From Timema cristinae (lineage: Eukaryota > Arthropoda > Insecta > Phasmatodea > Timematidae): a stretch of DNA of 64,000 nucleotides. The stretch spans positions 35,912,506 to 35,976,505 of the forward strand of contig JBCFYV010000012.1 of NCBI GenBank assembly GCA_039000515.1, written 5' to 3'. Made by a program: the position numbers and the translations under genes. Each line of letters begins with the position of its first letter. The first letter of the stretch is position 1. Below, one piece after another: positions 1-11,224 of this stretch. A model generated the notes under the pieces. That model had not been told where the DNA came from. It searched no databases and saw only the letters and a program-made list of their open reading frames with translations.

Positions 1-1327
1 GGCCATGGTAAAAGTAAAATCAGAAATTACACTTGGGTGGTTATGCTCCTTTTCGATTTTATTACTTGCATGTTTTTCCGGTTTTGAGATCTGCATGACT
101 TGAGACTTTTGGTTGACACAACGGAATTTCGCAGTATTTACAAACTACAGACGCCCATCTGTTGTAAACTTGCACTTAAATACTGTTTACCTACGTCATC
201 TTGAAGATGTTAACACTATTCTAGTAGACAACCGAAGAAGATTGTTGGAGTGTTAAAACTTTCAACATTCTACAGGTTTTCCTCATAACGAAACAATACC
301 ACTCGAACCCTGGTAATCCAATTAGAATTTCCAATTATTCTGGTTTTTATTGAAACGTGAATAAAACTCAACCATAAACCTTTGAAGAGTTGAAATTTAC
401 TAATTAAAGGGACAATATTAAGTAGACTTTGGTTACTATACTTTTTTGTATAAAATACAAATATTTGAGAGAATCATAAAGGTCAGAAGTGTATATTTTA
501 AAATTTAGCTGAAGTCGGCCCTTGCTTAGTTAAAATATTTCAGGCACTATTATCCTACTTATTTACTGTGAAGGTGATGCCTCATGACGGGTTTATGGCT
601 GCATATTATTTAAGACTTCACTAATATTCTTAGATGTACTTTAAAAACTATTTCTGGAAATTCTCAGACTGCCTCATGAAGTGAATCTGTTATACTAGTT
701 TTGATAGCATTTAAAAAATAAATATGTGCAGACAAATGCTGCAAATTAAACATCAATGCTCAAAACAATTAAAATATGCATTTATTACCAAAAATGTCTA
801 AAATATGCATTTGAATATGCGAGAATGCATAATTATTATATTAAACCTAGTTATGATTCACAAAATAACCTGTTTGATTAAAAATTAAAAATCCAATTAA
901 TAATATAATATTTACAAAATATTATCTCAATTTTTAAAATAATATTTGTATGGTCCTTTCTCTAAGCCATAAAAACATTTATTTATGTTTTAATTTATGT
1001 TGGTGAGTTATAATTATATAAATGGAAACATAATATAGGTTTTAATTTATTATATCTTGTGGCCACAGCTGCGAAACAAACATATAATAGTTTATTTATA
1101 TTTATTGTTCTTCCAATTAGTCACAAAAAAGTCAATCACACAGTGGTCATTAGGAAAGAATTCTAAGATTCGCTTGTTTACTCTTTTTTATTGATATTTT
1201 GTACTATTATGTAAATAACAATAATTATTTCAGAAAAGGCTGAGATTAATGATTTTCAGCCAATGTTATCAATAAAGAACTAACTGTCACCTATACTCCT
1301 ACCGTAAATGGGGATAGCTAGAACACA
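1..1327. other. AT-rich DNA without recognisable features
   Basis: Stop-rich in all frames and strongly AT-biased, with no coding similarity, RNA gene or clear repeat structure that I can see. It could be intron or intergenic DNA. Confidence 0.6.
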
Positions 1328-1499
1328 TGCTATCATTTACTTAAAGTTCACGTGACGTGAAGGTTCTCTCTTGGACAACTCTTAAGTTAGTGAATTGCAT
1401 TTGATGGCTTCCAGTTAAAAAAACCAGAGAAGAACTTTACGTTACGTAACGTGAACATAAAGTAAGCATCACGTGAACTTGAAGTTGAACGTAATACCA
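1328..1499. repeat. Imperfect inverted repeat (MITE-like)
   Basis: The stretch around 1336-1375 (ACTTAAAGTTCACGTGACGT and following bases) matches, with differences, the reverse complement of about 1426-1470, which contains the perfect palindrome ACGTTACGTAACGT. A further AAGTTCACGTGATG-type arm lies at 1466-1490. This is the form of a decayed hairpin element. No target duplication was found, so the class is open. Confidence 0.4.
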
Positions 1500-1948
1500 G
1501 CATGATGTGATCTAAAGTTGTCGCTTTGATAGAAAGTATCAGCATTTATAAAATAAAAGTAAAAATATTCTATCAATAGTGATTGAAAAAGAAAAGTAAC
1601 ATTTTTGTATTTTATAGAAGGCCATTCCTACCACGTTCTTACTGTAGCGACATCCATAAATCAAGTGACGCGACCAATCAAACGCAACGCCGACGGAATT
1701 GTTTACGCGGATGGCCAGAGTTCTCACAGAGGGATGAAATTGAAACAGCGTTTACTAGCATAATGAACAGTTATATTTCTCCATTCTTCCGTGACAGATG
1801 GGCCATGCAATTAATTAATATGGGGACGTGTGGCGCATTCGTTTGTGAAATACATCCGAAATAATGCGGCACGGTTTACATTGGGAAGCGACACAAGTGC
1901 AGACAAATCAGGAGGAATGTTCAGTTGGGATCCGAGGTAGAGAAGAGG
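1500..1948. other. Unassigned; one 93-codon ORF of no known family
   Basis: An open frame at 1583-1864 (+) encodes a basic, Arg- and Ser-rich peptide that I do not recognise. Its length is within chance expectation for this DNA, so I do not call it a gene. Confidence 0.4.
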
Positions 1949-3252
1949 TTTAACTACCCCTTCTCGTAAAGGTTGTGTCATACTGTGTGTGACACAAAAA
2001 TAGCGGCTAAGGCACTACAACTAAGTAGCGGCTACCACATTTTCCAGCTACTTCTATGTCACATTGTATTAAGGTAACGGCGATTAGTCGCGGTGAGTAC
2101 AACAAATAACGTGGTTGTGTAAATTAATTTCAACCAGTGGCGGCTCGTAGCTAAAATTAGTAGGGGTGCTGCTAACACGGGAAGCAAAACAGTGCATTTT
2201 TTAAATTCACAGCCGCAAAGCCAACTTTTCCGTTGGTACTATTCAGAATTATAGCTACGAATATATTTCTTGTTGTTGCTTTTGCCTGGCTGAGAAATTA
2301 GAATATCAGATGTTAACGACCTCTTTTCTTAACTGTAACTTTCTCATGGAGAGGTAACTGTGAAAACTTAAGCTGTTGAATTTCACTTACAGTCACAGAA
2401 TATATTTCTTGGGGATGCAAGGCCATGGTTGAAATTTTCTGTTAAATAAAAGACCCGAATAAAATGAATCAAATATAATAGTTGGAAGCAGAATAATAAT
2501 CTAATTCTACACTCTTCTACACTTTATCATATTCAAGAATATGGTACGTGGTTTTTAAGCACAACACACGCTGAGTAAAAAAACACTTCCTTCCACATCA
2601 TGCCAGAGCCGGCACTGTGAGAACAACAGTGCTCTCTTTATCTGGCAGTCCCGCCTTCCTCCTCACTCCCCTCCTATGTGCGCATGCACACACCAGTCAA
2701 AGACCACGTCACTGGCATTGTGAAGCGCACAGTTCCACACAAGGAATTTTGTATCTTGTTCATAAGCTGGGGGATGGCTACTGAAGTACTGACATTAAGC
2801 TTAAGGAATATATATTGTACTACAAAAATAAAAAAAAATTAAAGAAAAAAAACTCATATTAAATGTTATCGATAATATCAAGTGGAAATAGGAGGTGCTG
2901 TAGGTCCGAAGTGCCTATACACGAGCCGCCACTGGTTTCAACACAAAATAAATACAGCACACACCGATACAACCACGTGGTTATAAATAACATTCGCTAC
3001 AGCATTGCGAATCCACTGTCACACCGGGCGACTAGGACGCTACTAGCTAGCGGCACGTGAGTTACGTGACCCTCAAGGTTAGCAACTGGCTAATGAGTAG
3101 CGCCAAAGGTTAAACATGTCCAACTTCTTTAGCAACTGATTTTTCACTCGTCGGCCAGCGCTAGTAGCTGCTTTTTTTATGTCGCACTAGGCTACTTACT
3201 AGCAGCAACTCACCACAGACTTGTAGGTGGTTGACACAGCAAGGGGTTACAT
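1949..3252. mobile_element. Possible older element into which the hAT inserted
   Basis: Sequence outside the 800-bp hAT shows loose inverted similarity: TAACTACCCCTT...TTGTGTCA near 1951-1990 against the complement of the stretch near 3225-3250, and AACGTGGTTGTGT (about 2109) against ACAACCACGTGG (about 2969). Copies of TAGCGGCTAC-like words sit on both sides. It may be an older inverted-repeat transposon interrupted by the hAT. Weak evidence. Confidence 0.3.
2135..2934. mobile_element. Non-autonomous hAT transposon, 800 bp
   Basis: Terminal inverted repeats CAGTGGCGGCTCGT (2135-2148) and its exact complement ACGAGCCGCCACTG (ending 2934). They are bracketed by an 8-bp target duplication, ATTTCAAC (2127-2134) and GTTTCAAC (2935-2942), with one mismatch. 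An 8-bp duplication and CAGTGG termini are hAT hallmarks. No transposase is encoded, so it needed a helper. The interior has a GC-richer patch near 2600-2720 and an A-rich tract near 2825-2850. Confidence 0.85.
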
Positions 3253-3824
3253 CACCCCACCTGATCTCTTGATGGCGGGAGCGGCAAATTTTAAGAAAAT
3301 ATTGTGAAACAAATAAATCATGATTACTCGCCACGACCAGTAACATTAAAAAAGCTTGATTAGTCTCATTCTTTATTTTCATTGCTTAATATTTCTCAAT
3401 ATACAATTACGTAGGCTAAGGGAAAATAAGTGTAGCCTGTTAATATACAAACCTTTAAATCGAACACGTCCCGATGTTTTGAACAATCAAATTATGACTT
3501 AATGAAACAATGAATTTAAATGAGCAATAAATATCAGGCTGAAATAGTGATGATGGATATATTTATTATGTTCGTAAAATTGGAACTTTAGTGGTTACTA
3601 AATTTAGCTTTTTTAAGGCTAAGACCGATAATTTTTCTTAATTTTGTTTTTATTTTGCTTTAACGCTTTGAGTTTTCAACTTTCTTCTTTCTTATATACA
3701 TATATACGATTTTGTTACTTTATATGTATATATATATATATTTATTTATGATTTTGTTAATTTATTTAAATACATATATTATTTGGTTGTATATACAAAT
3801 ATATGATTTGTTAATTTATATATA
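3253..3824. other. AT-rich DNA with TA-rich tracts
   Basis: Nothing recognisable apart from runs of ATATAT and TTTATTTA around 3700-3830, next to the following inverted-repeat element. Confidence 0.5.
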
Positions 3825-4369
3825 GGGTGTTTGGCAACTCGCGGCCCAAACTGCACATATAGTTAGTTTGAACCAAAATTAATACAAACTCCTGTAGACT
3901 TATATCCAGAAAGCTAAGCTAATACTATTAAATTGTGTTCAAAGTTTCGGCGTACAAATCCAGGAGAGCAAAGCTGTTCAAGCATGCGTGTACAACAGGT
4001 TGCATAGGAGTTAGGTGCGTGGCACTACACACCTCAACATCTTGCAGCAGAACATACCACAATTAATAGTAAACATCACACCAGTACATCTAGAAATGCG
4101 AATACATTCTGAGGGTCATCATTAACGGTCCTACTTCACAGAAATTGCTTGCCATTATTACATGTGCAGTGCTGCGCGCCTAGCTCATATGCAACCTGTT
4201 GTACACACATGCTTGCATAGCTTTGTCCTCCCGGCGGTGTACGCCGAAACTTTGAACAAAATTTAATGGTATTACCATAGCTTTCCGATGTGAGTCTACA
4301 GGGAGTTTGTATTAATTTTGGTTCAAACAAGCTATATGTACAGTTTGGGCAATGAGTTTCCAAACACCT
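3825..4369. mobile_element. DNA element with about 195-bp terminal inverted repeats
   Basis: The left arm (from GGGTGTTTGGCAACTC at 3825 to about 4020) is closely matched by the complement of the right arm (about 4175 to CCAAACACC at 4368). Conserved blocks include GAACCAAAATTAATACAAAC and TTCAAAGTTTCGGCGTAC. A short unpaired centre (about 4020-4175) has no coding capacity. The left end follows TA; no clear duplication is visible on the right, where the (CA)n tract begins. This is a foldback or long-TIR MITE; Tc1/mariner is possible but unproven. Confidence 0.75.
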
Positions 4370-4374
4370 GTGCG

Positions 4375-4379
<5 letters not shown>

Positions 4380-4417
<38 letters not shown>

Positions 4418-4474
4418 ACATACCACACACACACACACTACCACACACACACCACCACATACCACACACACACA

Positions 4475-4525
<51 letters not shown>
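4380..4525. repeat. (CA)n microsatellite with ACAY interruptions
   Basis: Nearly continuous CA dinucleotides with interruptions such as CCACATACCACAC. The long open frames on both strands here (poly-CV, poly-TH) are translations of the microsatellite. It sits directly 5' of an R1-clade LINE fragment, which bears on target choice. Confidence 0.97.
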
Positions 4526-4529
<4 letters not shown>

Positions 4530-4569
4530 GCAGGATAAGGAGGAATACGATCCCGCTGGTGACAGCTGA

Positions 4570-6556
4570 AGAGTAACTGAAGAAGCGTGCGCGAAAGTGG
4601 GAGACACGAAGGCCCCAGGGCTGGACGGTATCCCCAACGTCGCGCTCAAGGCAGCCATTAATGCAGTGCCAGGAATGTTCCTGGACATGTATAACACATG
4701 TCTCCAGGAGGGCACCTTGCCTCAGAAGTGGAAGCAGCAGAGACTGGTGCTCCTCCCCAAGGGGAAAAACCGCCGGATGAACTTTCATCCTACCGTTCAC
4801 TCTGCATGCTTGATACAGCTGGCAAAGTCCTGGAACGAATACTTCATGGGAGAATCGAGAAAGTAACAGAGAAAAAACTATCAGATAAGCAGTATGGTTT
4901 CCGCAAAGGGCGCTCCACGCTCGACGCTATTGACCTGGTGGTGAAACTTGCAAGGGATGCGATCTCCGGTGACAAGTGGAAGAACGGTGAGAAGCAGTAC
5001 TGTCTAGTAGTGACGCTCGATATCAAGAACGCCTTCAATGCAGCCAGGTCGGACTGCACCATGGAGGCGCTAGCGGAGATGATGTTCCAGGATACCTGCA
5101 GAAGATGGTAGCTAGCTACTTCACCGATAGGGTCCTCAAGTACGACAAGGAGTACGGTCCACAATAGTATTGGGTAACTGGGGGATACCTCAGGGCTCGG
5201 TTCTTGGGACTCTCTTGTGGAACATCATGTATGATGGACTTATAAGCTCGTGCTACCAAGAGCAGTGACACCCGTGGCCTTCATTGATGATGTCGCTCTT
5301 GTCATTGTAGGAAAACACCTGGAGGACATCAGAAACCTCTTTGAGATCGCATTCATGAGGATTCACCGGTGGATGGATTCGGGTTGGCCCGAAGCTGGCT
5401 GAGCAAAAAACCAAGGCAGTATTGATCACAGCAGGAAGAAGCTTAAGACGATCTCACTACAAGCAGGTAAGAATGAGATCACGTCCCAGCCATGCATTCG
5501 GTATTTGGGGGTGATGCTCGACTCGAGACTCAACTTTAAGCAGCAGGCGGAGCATGCTAGTGCCAAGGCATTGTGGTTGGGGCTGTTCTATCACGGCTTA
5601 TGCCCAATGTGGGAGGCCTCAAACAAAGAAGGAGAGCACTCCTGTCATCAGTCGTCACGTCAGTCCTCACGTATGGCATTTCCATCTGGGCCGATGTACT
5701 GACGCTCCAGGAGTCCCGCCGTAAAGTGGCACCACTCTACCGGCTGAGCGCTTTACGAATAGCAAGTGCGTTCCGCACAGTATCAGAAGATGCGTTGTGC
5801 GTTATCACCGGAGTGCTGCCGATTGGGGTTTTGGTGGAAGAGCGGAAGGCCCTGTATCGTCGCAAAGGTCTAACATCGCTGAGCGCAGAGGATTTGAAGA
5901 GGCAGGAGCGGCGAAGCAGTCTCCAACGATGGCAGTGTCTGTGGGATGCCTCCACCAAGGGAGATGGATTTACCGTTTGATTCCCGAAGTGGATAGGTGG
6001 TACAACCGCAGCCACGGAGCTATCAATTACTACTTGACACAGATGATCTAGGGACACGGGTGCTTCCGGGCATACCTATACAAGTTTAAGTGTGAGGATT
6101 CCTCGGGGTGCCCCACCTGTCGCGGAGTAGAGGAGAATGCCGAGCACGTGTTCTTCACGTGTCCTCGGTATGATACCCAGCGTGAAAACCTGGAGGTCAC
6201 AGTAGAGGGAAAGATTATGCCAGAAAACTTAAGGTATATGATGCTGTCGGAATTCCTTAAGGGTCTACGTCATGAAGAGCAGGAGAGGAGGAAAAATGAA
6301 TCAGAAGGAAGGAGCCTAGGGCATCCCTAATCCCGCCGCCAACAGCTAGGTGGGAAAGAGGAAGTAGGAGAGGCGAATAACAGAAGGAAGAGCAGAACAA
6401 CAGCTAATGCCTCCCCTCGCGAAGTAATACCTAACAGCGGTTCCGTGGGGGAGTAACAGAGGCAAGGAGAAGAGGGTCAGGTCTTTTAGTCGGTATGGGT
6501 TTGGTCAACATCCAAACCAAGTCCGACACACTGTGCGTAAAAGCATTTTTCCCCCC
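4570..6556 (+). mobile_element. 5'-truncated R1-clade non-LTR retrotransposon
   Basis: It carries reverse transcriptase, a C-terminal zinc knuckle and a 3' UTR, and lacks the 5' half (ORF1 and endonuclease). The 5' break coincides with the end of the (CA)n tract at 4525. The 3' UTR (about 6331-6556) is followed by CA-rich DNA at 6557-6592. R1-clade elements are typically sequence-specific inserters, and some lineages (Waldo, Mino) are known to use ACAY or AC repeats. The placement fits such a family, although simple chance is not excluded. Confidence 0.85.
4597..6330 (+). pseudogene. Broken R1-clade reverse transcriptase ORF2
   Basis: RT motifs appear in order but in shifting frames. [10 protein letters not shown] and the LPQKWK..RLVLLPKG block lie at 4600-4770. 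YRSLCMLDTAGKVLERI, KQYGFRKGRSTLDAI and VTLDIKNAFN follow at 4790-5040 in another frame. VTGGYLR and then the catalytic FIDDVALVIV box come at about 5175-5310, and YLGVMLDSRLNF at about 5500-5535. The thumb region with SVLTYGISIWADVL is at 5650-5705. The knuckle CPTCRGVEENAEHVFFTCPRY lies at 6110-6175, with its C-x2-C-x8-H-x4-C spacing intact. At least five frame changes and stops make it inactive. The DD catalytic pair itself is intact. In life such an enzyme primes reverse transcription at a nicked target. Confidence 0.9.
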
Positions 6557-6592
6557 TCACAAAAAAACACACACACAATACACAACACACTT
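6557..6592. repeat. AC-rich tract 3' of the LINE
   Basis: CACAAAAAAACACACACACA continues with AATACACAACACAC. It is the 3' counterpart of the CA tract at 4380-4525 and may be the other half of the same target repeat. Confidence 0.7.
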
Positions 6593-6639
6593 ACTTATTT
6601 TTTTTTACTCAACCTAACTTAGCATGATCATTTTGCCCC

Positions 6640-6830
6640 TCTCCACATGTTCAAAAAAACGTTTCGAAGCCCTTGTTCCCTCTCCGATTTGAGGGTCAAG
6701 TACCGTGACAAAGAAGAAATGCATTCGCATTTGCGTGAAAGGAGGTGCAATAAATCATTAAAAAACATACTTTGTACATCCTGCTGGTATTTAATCCCTG
6801 ACCTCATACCAGCGTGCCCACTGATGCGAG
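6640..6830 (-). mobile_element. Degraded SINE, Leu/Ser-like family
   Basis: The body signature ATTCGCATTTGCGTGAAAGG (about 6723) and a decayed tRNA-like head (CAGCGTGCCCACTGATGCG, about 6810) match better-kept copies elsewhere in the window. The shared tail is not recognisable. Confidence 0.45.
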
Positions 6831-7019
6831 TAATAACTACTCTCAATCCCATGGCAGTCGTGCTAACCTCGCAGCCGACAGAATATGCACGTTCTGATCA
6901 CTCCGCAACACGTCACCTTGTCCAAATATTTATGAGGCACCTACTTGTGTTGAACTAATCAATCAACCAACATTACCGACACCAGTACCTCCCCCTTACC
7001 CCTCTGCAACATAGATGTG

Positions 7020-8029
7020 AGGATAGGAGGGGACACAAGTCCAATTGAGTACACTAGAGATTAAAATAGTGACGCGTCCAGTTAGACAGTTGACATCAGT
7101 GGACCGGGGAGTCATTATAATTACTATTTGGTAGGTTTTACTTTGCGTCATCCGGGTTTTAATTGAACTAATGAAGACGTAATGAAGTAAAGTGCGCTTA
7201 GAGGAAATGTATCCGAGCTAGCATGGAGGGAGAGTTTAGAAACCATTTGAAAAACAAAAAAAATTCGATACATCCTGACCTTTCTATCACCGGAAAATTA
7301 AATAATCGACTAGATGTGGATTTGATATGTTATAAGGGTACTTTTAAATATATATTTTTCACCGCGTCTTTCTTCACCAGGGATGGAGAAACTGTGGCCT
7401 TTAGAAGTGTTTGGTGAAGCCTTTTCGCATATTCTGTCGATTATGTCTCTCCATCGTTTATAAATTATGCATTATCAAACTCAAATTTGTATTTCTACAA
7501 TATAAATAATATGGAGTGTTTATTAACTGTTGAGGTATTTTGTTTATGGAGATCCATTCTGAAGATATTTTTTATCATATTTTATAATTCTTATTAAATG
7601 CTAATATATATTATATATATTTTAGGTAAGCTTGATAATATACTGTATATTTAGAGCTAAGTTTAAAAATCAACCAAGATTTAAGAAGAACAAACTCGGG
7701 AAAAGCGTAGAAATTGTTTCTGTCAAATATTTTACTATTCATGTGTTCTTTTTTAAAAGAGTGTTCCTCTATAAATATAATATAACACATATTATATACA
7801 CAATTAAATTTGTCCTTGTTAATGAAAAGTAAAAACAAGTAGACTGTAAAATCACTCGCTCCCTTACGGGTACCTAAAAATACATTAATTTATATTTAGA
7901 TAACGTATTGTGCATCTTTATAATTTTATAATCTAATGTACTTTACTCAAATTGTGCGGCCTTATGAGGGATTAATAAAGGGACAATTGGCCTTGCAAGG
8001 TCAAAAGGTTCCCCATCTCTTTACTATAC
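7020..8029. other. AT-rich DNA, nothing recognised
   Basis: Short open frames on both strands (7223-7417 and about 7611-7838) have no recognisable motif. Their overlap on opposite strands in very AT-rich DNA argues against real genes. Confidence 0.5.
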
Positions 8030-8232
8030 GTTCGTATACACGCACACGTATTAAATAAGCTAATGTGTTATGGTCAACATAGGTTTCATTTGCGTGGAGG
8101 TACTTACAATAGAAAACAATATAGGAAAACCACTCTCAATACATCCGAACAGGATTCGAACCCATATCTCCCTGTCATCGGCAGTCTAGTCTATTGAAAG
8201 TGATGATTTAGACCATGTGACCACCGAAGAGG
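8030..8232 (-). mobile_element. SINE, Leu/Ser-like family
   Basis: Minus-strand copy. The B box survives as the complement of GGATTCGAACCC (about 8152), followed by CATCGGCAGTCTAGTCTATT and the 5' head complement ATGTGACCACCGAAGAGG. The body motif TTTGCGTGGAGGTAC (8089) and the tail-side TTAAATAAGCTAATGTG are visible. Confidence 0.65.
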
Positions 8233-8934
8233 GCAATAAGTACTTTATGAACTTTCGCTGAAGGGACGATACTAATTGCGAGAGCGTTTTGGGCTTTGAA
8301 ATTTAATTTCCTCACTTCCCCTCCAATTGTGTCTTTCTCACTTTCATATATATTTGCCCATCAATCCGCCTAACTTTCCTTCTTTTGTTCAGCCTTAAGT
8401 TTTTGTTTGTTTTAATGACGCTTGCCATCCATTTTAACTATCACATTCAAAACAAGGGCTATTGACTACTTAACTTATATTTTATTGTTAAGGAGGGTCT
8501 CTTAAAGGGACATACACCTACATTAGCGACAAGAGGGGGATAGTGGACTGCAGTCAAAATCCCCTTGGGGAATCCCTCCTGTCTTCCAGCTGAGATTCGA
8601 GCCTCGATTTTACCTTCAATATATTATTTACCTCATGAAACACATCTTACAACCCATCCGGGATATCAATATATTCTCACTAATGAGCTAGAGATGAGAA
8701 AGGTGGAATTTAGAGAAAATGTAACCACATTTGAATGTCGTTAAAATAGGGGAATAATTTATGAAAAAAATCACCTTTGCTTGACCAGGCTGGACACCGA
8801 CCTTCTTATTATGACGTGGATCTCAAATACAAACCTGACCTTTGAGAACGCGTGGCCATCAGCGTGGGTGTATGCATTTTTGTGTTAACATGTCTTTAAA
8901 TCATAAAGAAAATAACAAAAAATTACAGTGTTTT
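8233..8934. other. Unassigned, with scraps of SINE-like sequence
   Basis: Fragments such as ATTCGAGCCTCGATTTTACC (about 8594) and ACTAATGAGCTAGAGATGAG (about 8680) recall the tRNA-head and body of the SINE family nearby. Too decayed to delimit. Confidence 0.3.
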
Positions 8935-9150
8935 TTTACTACCCGTTCAGGTGACAATCTTATTAATTAATTACGCTAATGAGTTAGGGATGAAGATTGA
9001 ATTTAGTAGAAGGGTAGGCCTATCCATATTTGTTTGGAGGAAGAATAGAAAACATGTAGGAAACGATCCTCAGTACACCCAACTGAGAATGAACCCCGAT
9101 ATTTCCATCATCAGCAGTCTGATCTTAGGCCTTTCGGCAATGGAGCTACT
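8935..9150 (-). mobile_element. SINE, Leu/Ser-like family
   Basis: Starts with the tail complement TACTACCCGTTCAGGT, then AATTACGCTAATGAGTTAGG, a body with GGAGGAAGAATAGAAAAC, a worn B box (GAATGAACCCCGATATTTCC) and CATCAGCAGTCTGAT. Same layout as the copy at 16363. Confidence 0.65.
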
Positions 9151-9189
9151 CAACTGTGATTGGTTAGTAATTGAAATCATAAACTGGTA

Positions 9190-9840
9190 AGTAACTGGTT
9201 ATTTCTTATGTTTCTCACACGATGCTAAGCAAAAGTGGCAGAATTCAATCTGTTTCTTACTCTCTAGCTACAAGGACCATCTTAGGTCTTCTAGAATATT
9301 CAATATTTATTAATATAATGTCTAGAGACTCGGGTGCCAAGAAGGATTTGTTTCTCTGTTATTATTACAGGTAAATTATAAGAGACGTAACCAACAAAGA
9401 TTTTGTATTCATCCATACAATGACAAGAATATAAACTGCAGACTATTAATAAATAATATTAATAATAATGATAATAATAATGACAATAATAATTGACTAT
9501 GCGCCGTGGCAAAGTAACTGCAACAAACGGATACAAAATTTATAGCTTTGTACAGAATGTCGAAAGAAAGCTACTTTGAATGGTTCATTAAATATTCAAT
9601 AATAATTGTTCATTCATAATGAGTGAGTTAGTAACCGAGGTAGACTGGCAACTATCATGTCGAGTTTCTAACTTGACTAATCACGGACGCATCTTAAACG
9701 GATACAAACAGGAGCACCGTGGGCGGACCACCATTGGAATATATTTTTTCAGTGACGCTCAAGCTACTGGTTGGTAATTTAGGTTTTGCTCGCGTTATTT
9801 TTGAGTCTTATTTGAGTAGCTCTGCAGGCGAAAGACCTTC
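9190..9840. other. Unassigned; (AAT)n-like tract at 9448-9494
   Basis: No gene or element recognised. An imperfect AATAATAATGATAATAATAA tract is present. The remainder is unique-looking AT-rich DNA. Confidence 0.45.
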
Positions 9841-10461
9841 CTGCGGTTTTCAAACTTTTTGAATGGCGTACCACCACAACAATTTCCGTAATTTGGAGTA
9901 CCACAAAGAGAATGCTGACTATTTACTATTTCGTTACATTTTTAATGGTGCCTAGGGATATAATAAGACAGACTGCGCGGCTGAACCGAATTATTTATTT
10001 AGCACTTCGTCTTACTACAGTTCGAGTTATACTCTTAAGTACTAATTAAGCTAATGGGCTATGAATTGGGAGGGCTTAATATATTGGAAGTGAACCCGCA
10101 TTTGGTTAAAGGGAGTGTGAAAAGTTATTTAGGAAAAAAAAAACCAGTTTGCCCGAGAGAAATTTAAAACTTGATCTCCCCGTCTGGAAAGTTATGCTCA
10201 GCACTAAACTAGCGCGTTAGCTAAGTACGCCACCGAAGCGATTCCTAAATTAGCTATTTTATCTTGAATCAGTGTTGGCCCCCTCCCCCCTTATAAATAT
10301 TGTTTATATCTGTTTTACTTTTGGTTGGACTTGGTTGTAATATATTTATAAGGTTTGATGAAGCCCTATCGTTTTAAGACTTTAATTTGATCGTTTTATT
10401 TGGCTTCTCTCGGATTACCTACCACCGGGAATAATTGTACTTACCACAGTTTGGGAACCGT
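9841..10461. mobile_element. Probable hAT-type MITE interrupted by a SINE
   Basis: The left end CTGCGGTTTTCAAACTTTTT leads into a TGGCGTACCAC block. It mirrors the complement of the right end (CACAGTTTGGGAACCGTTGCC, 10446-10466): CGGTTYYCAAACT in both. Such '-CAAACT-TGG-GTACC' termini are usual in hAT-derived MITEs. The interior holds the SINE at 9998-10240. Target duplication not resolved. Confidence 0.5.
9998..10240 (-). mobile_element. SINE, GTGGCGTAGTTGG-head family (B)
   Basis: Minus-strand copy. Tail complement TTTAGCACTTCGTCTTACTA (9998), ACTAATTAAGCTAATGG, body TGAACCCGCATTTGG, and a head seen as the complement AGCGCGTTAGCTAAGTACGC then CACCGAAGCG at 10240. An A10 run interrupts the body. 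The B box is badly worn. Confidence 0.65.
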
Positions 10462-10867
10462 TGCCTTACACCCCACGGGAACAGAAATGGGTTGCTTGAT
10501 TATTGCACAACGAAAGGGCTTATGTTAGAAGGCTTCATCTCCCCCTTTTCCTCAATTTTTTTATGGGGGGAAGGGATTAGTGGCCCTAGTGGCCCTTTCG
10601 ACCCCATACCACTTATGTAAATTGGACACTAATGGGTTCGCATAGTGTGTGCACAACCCTTAACTGGACGTCTCTTGTGTTCGGCTCGACATACACACTG
10701 AGGCATGGTGGCAGTTGAAAATATTAAATATGTACGTCACGTATGCTTAGCTTTTAGCTTCGGTGTTTGGGGTAGGCGCTGAATTATTGAACACGAATTT
10801 AAGCTGCAGCGTGAGTTTCATAACGGTAAGTTATGATACGATATGGTTCGTAAAATAAGTATTCACA
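10462..10867. other. Unassigned
   Basis: An open frame at about 10435-10620 has no recognised motif. No other structure seen. Confidence 0.4.
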
Positions 10868-11020
10868 TGGGTGGCCGCAAGGTCTCAGGCGTCACGCTCG
10901 CAAAAAGACTGGACTGCTGATATAGAGGTTCAAATCGTTCGAGTCTCGGTCGAATGTATTGAGGTAGGTCCCCCCTCCCCCATAAATATCGTACCACTCT
11001 CCTTATCATTATGCAAATAA
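10868..11020 (+). mobile_element. SINE head and body fragment, Leu/Ser-like family
   Basis: GGGTGGCCGCAAGGTCTCAG (A box region), a worn B box ATCGTTCGAGTCTCGGTCG, then TGTATTGAGGTAGG as at the start of the body in other copies. The remainder is lost after a C-rich run. Confidence 0.55.
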
Positions 11021-11224
11021 AAAAAAACTATTCATGACACTCGCAGCAGTGGGCGATACAAACAAAGGCGATAGTCTGATCTTGTCTGATTTGATGGCCA
11101 CAAGGAGGTTGGGATTCCAATCCCATATGAACATATAGGATGGATTGGAGTCACCTTTCTTCCTTATATCCTTAAGGTGAGGATTTAGGAAACGTGAGAA
11201 AAAGACAGCTTTTTCCAGTTTTTA

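Noticed and set aside
4136..4800. Long open frames rich in Cys-Val and Thr-His on both strands
   Set aside because: They are translations of the (CA)n/(GT)n microsatellite at 4380-4525, not genes.
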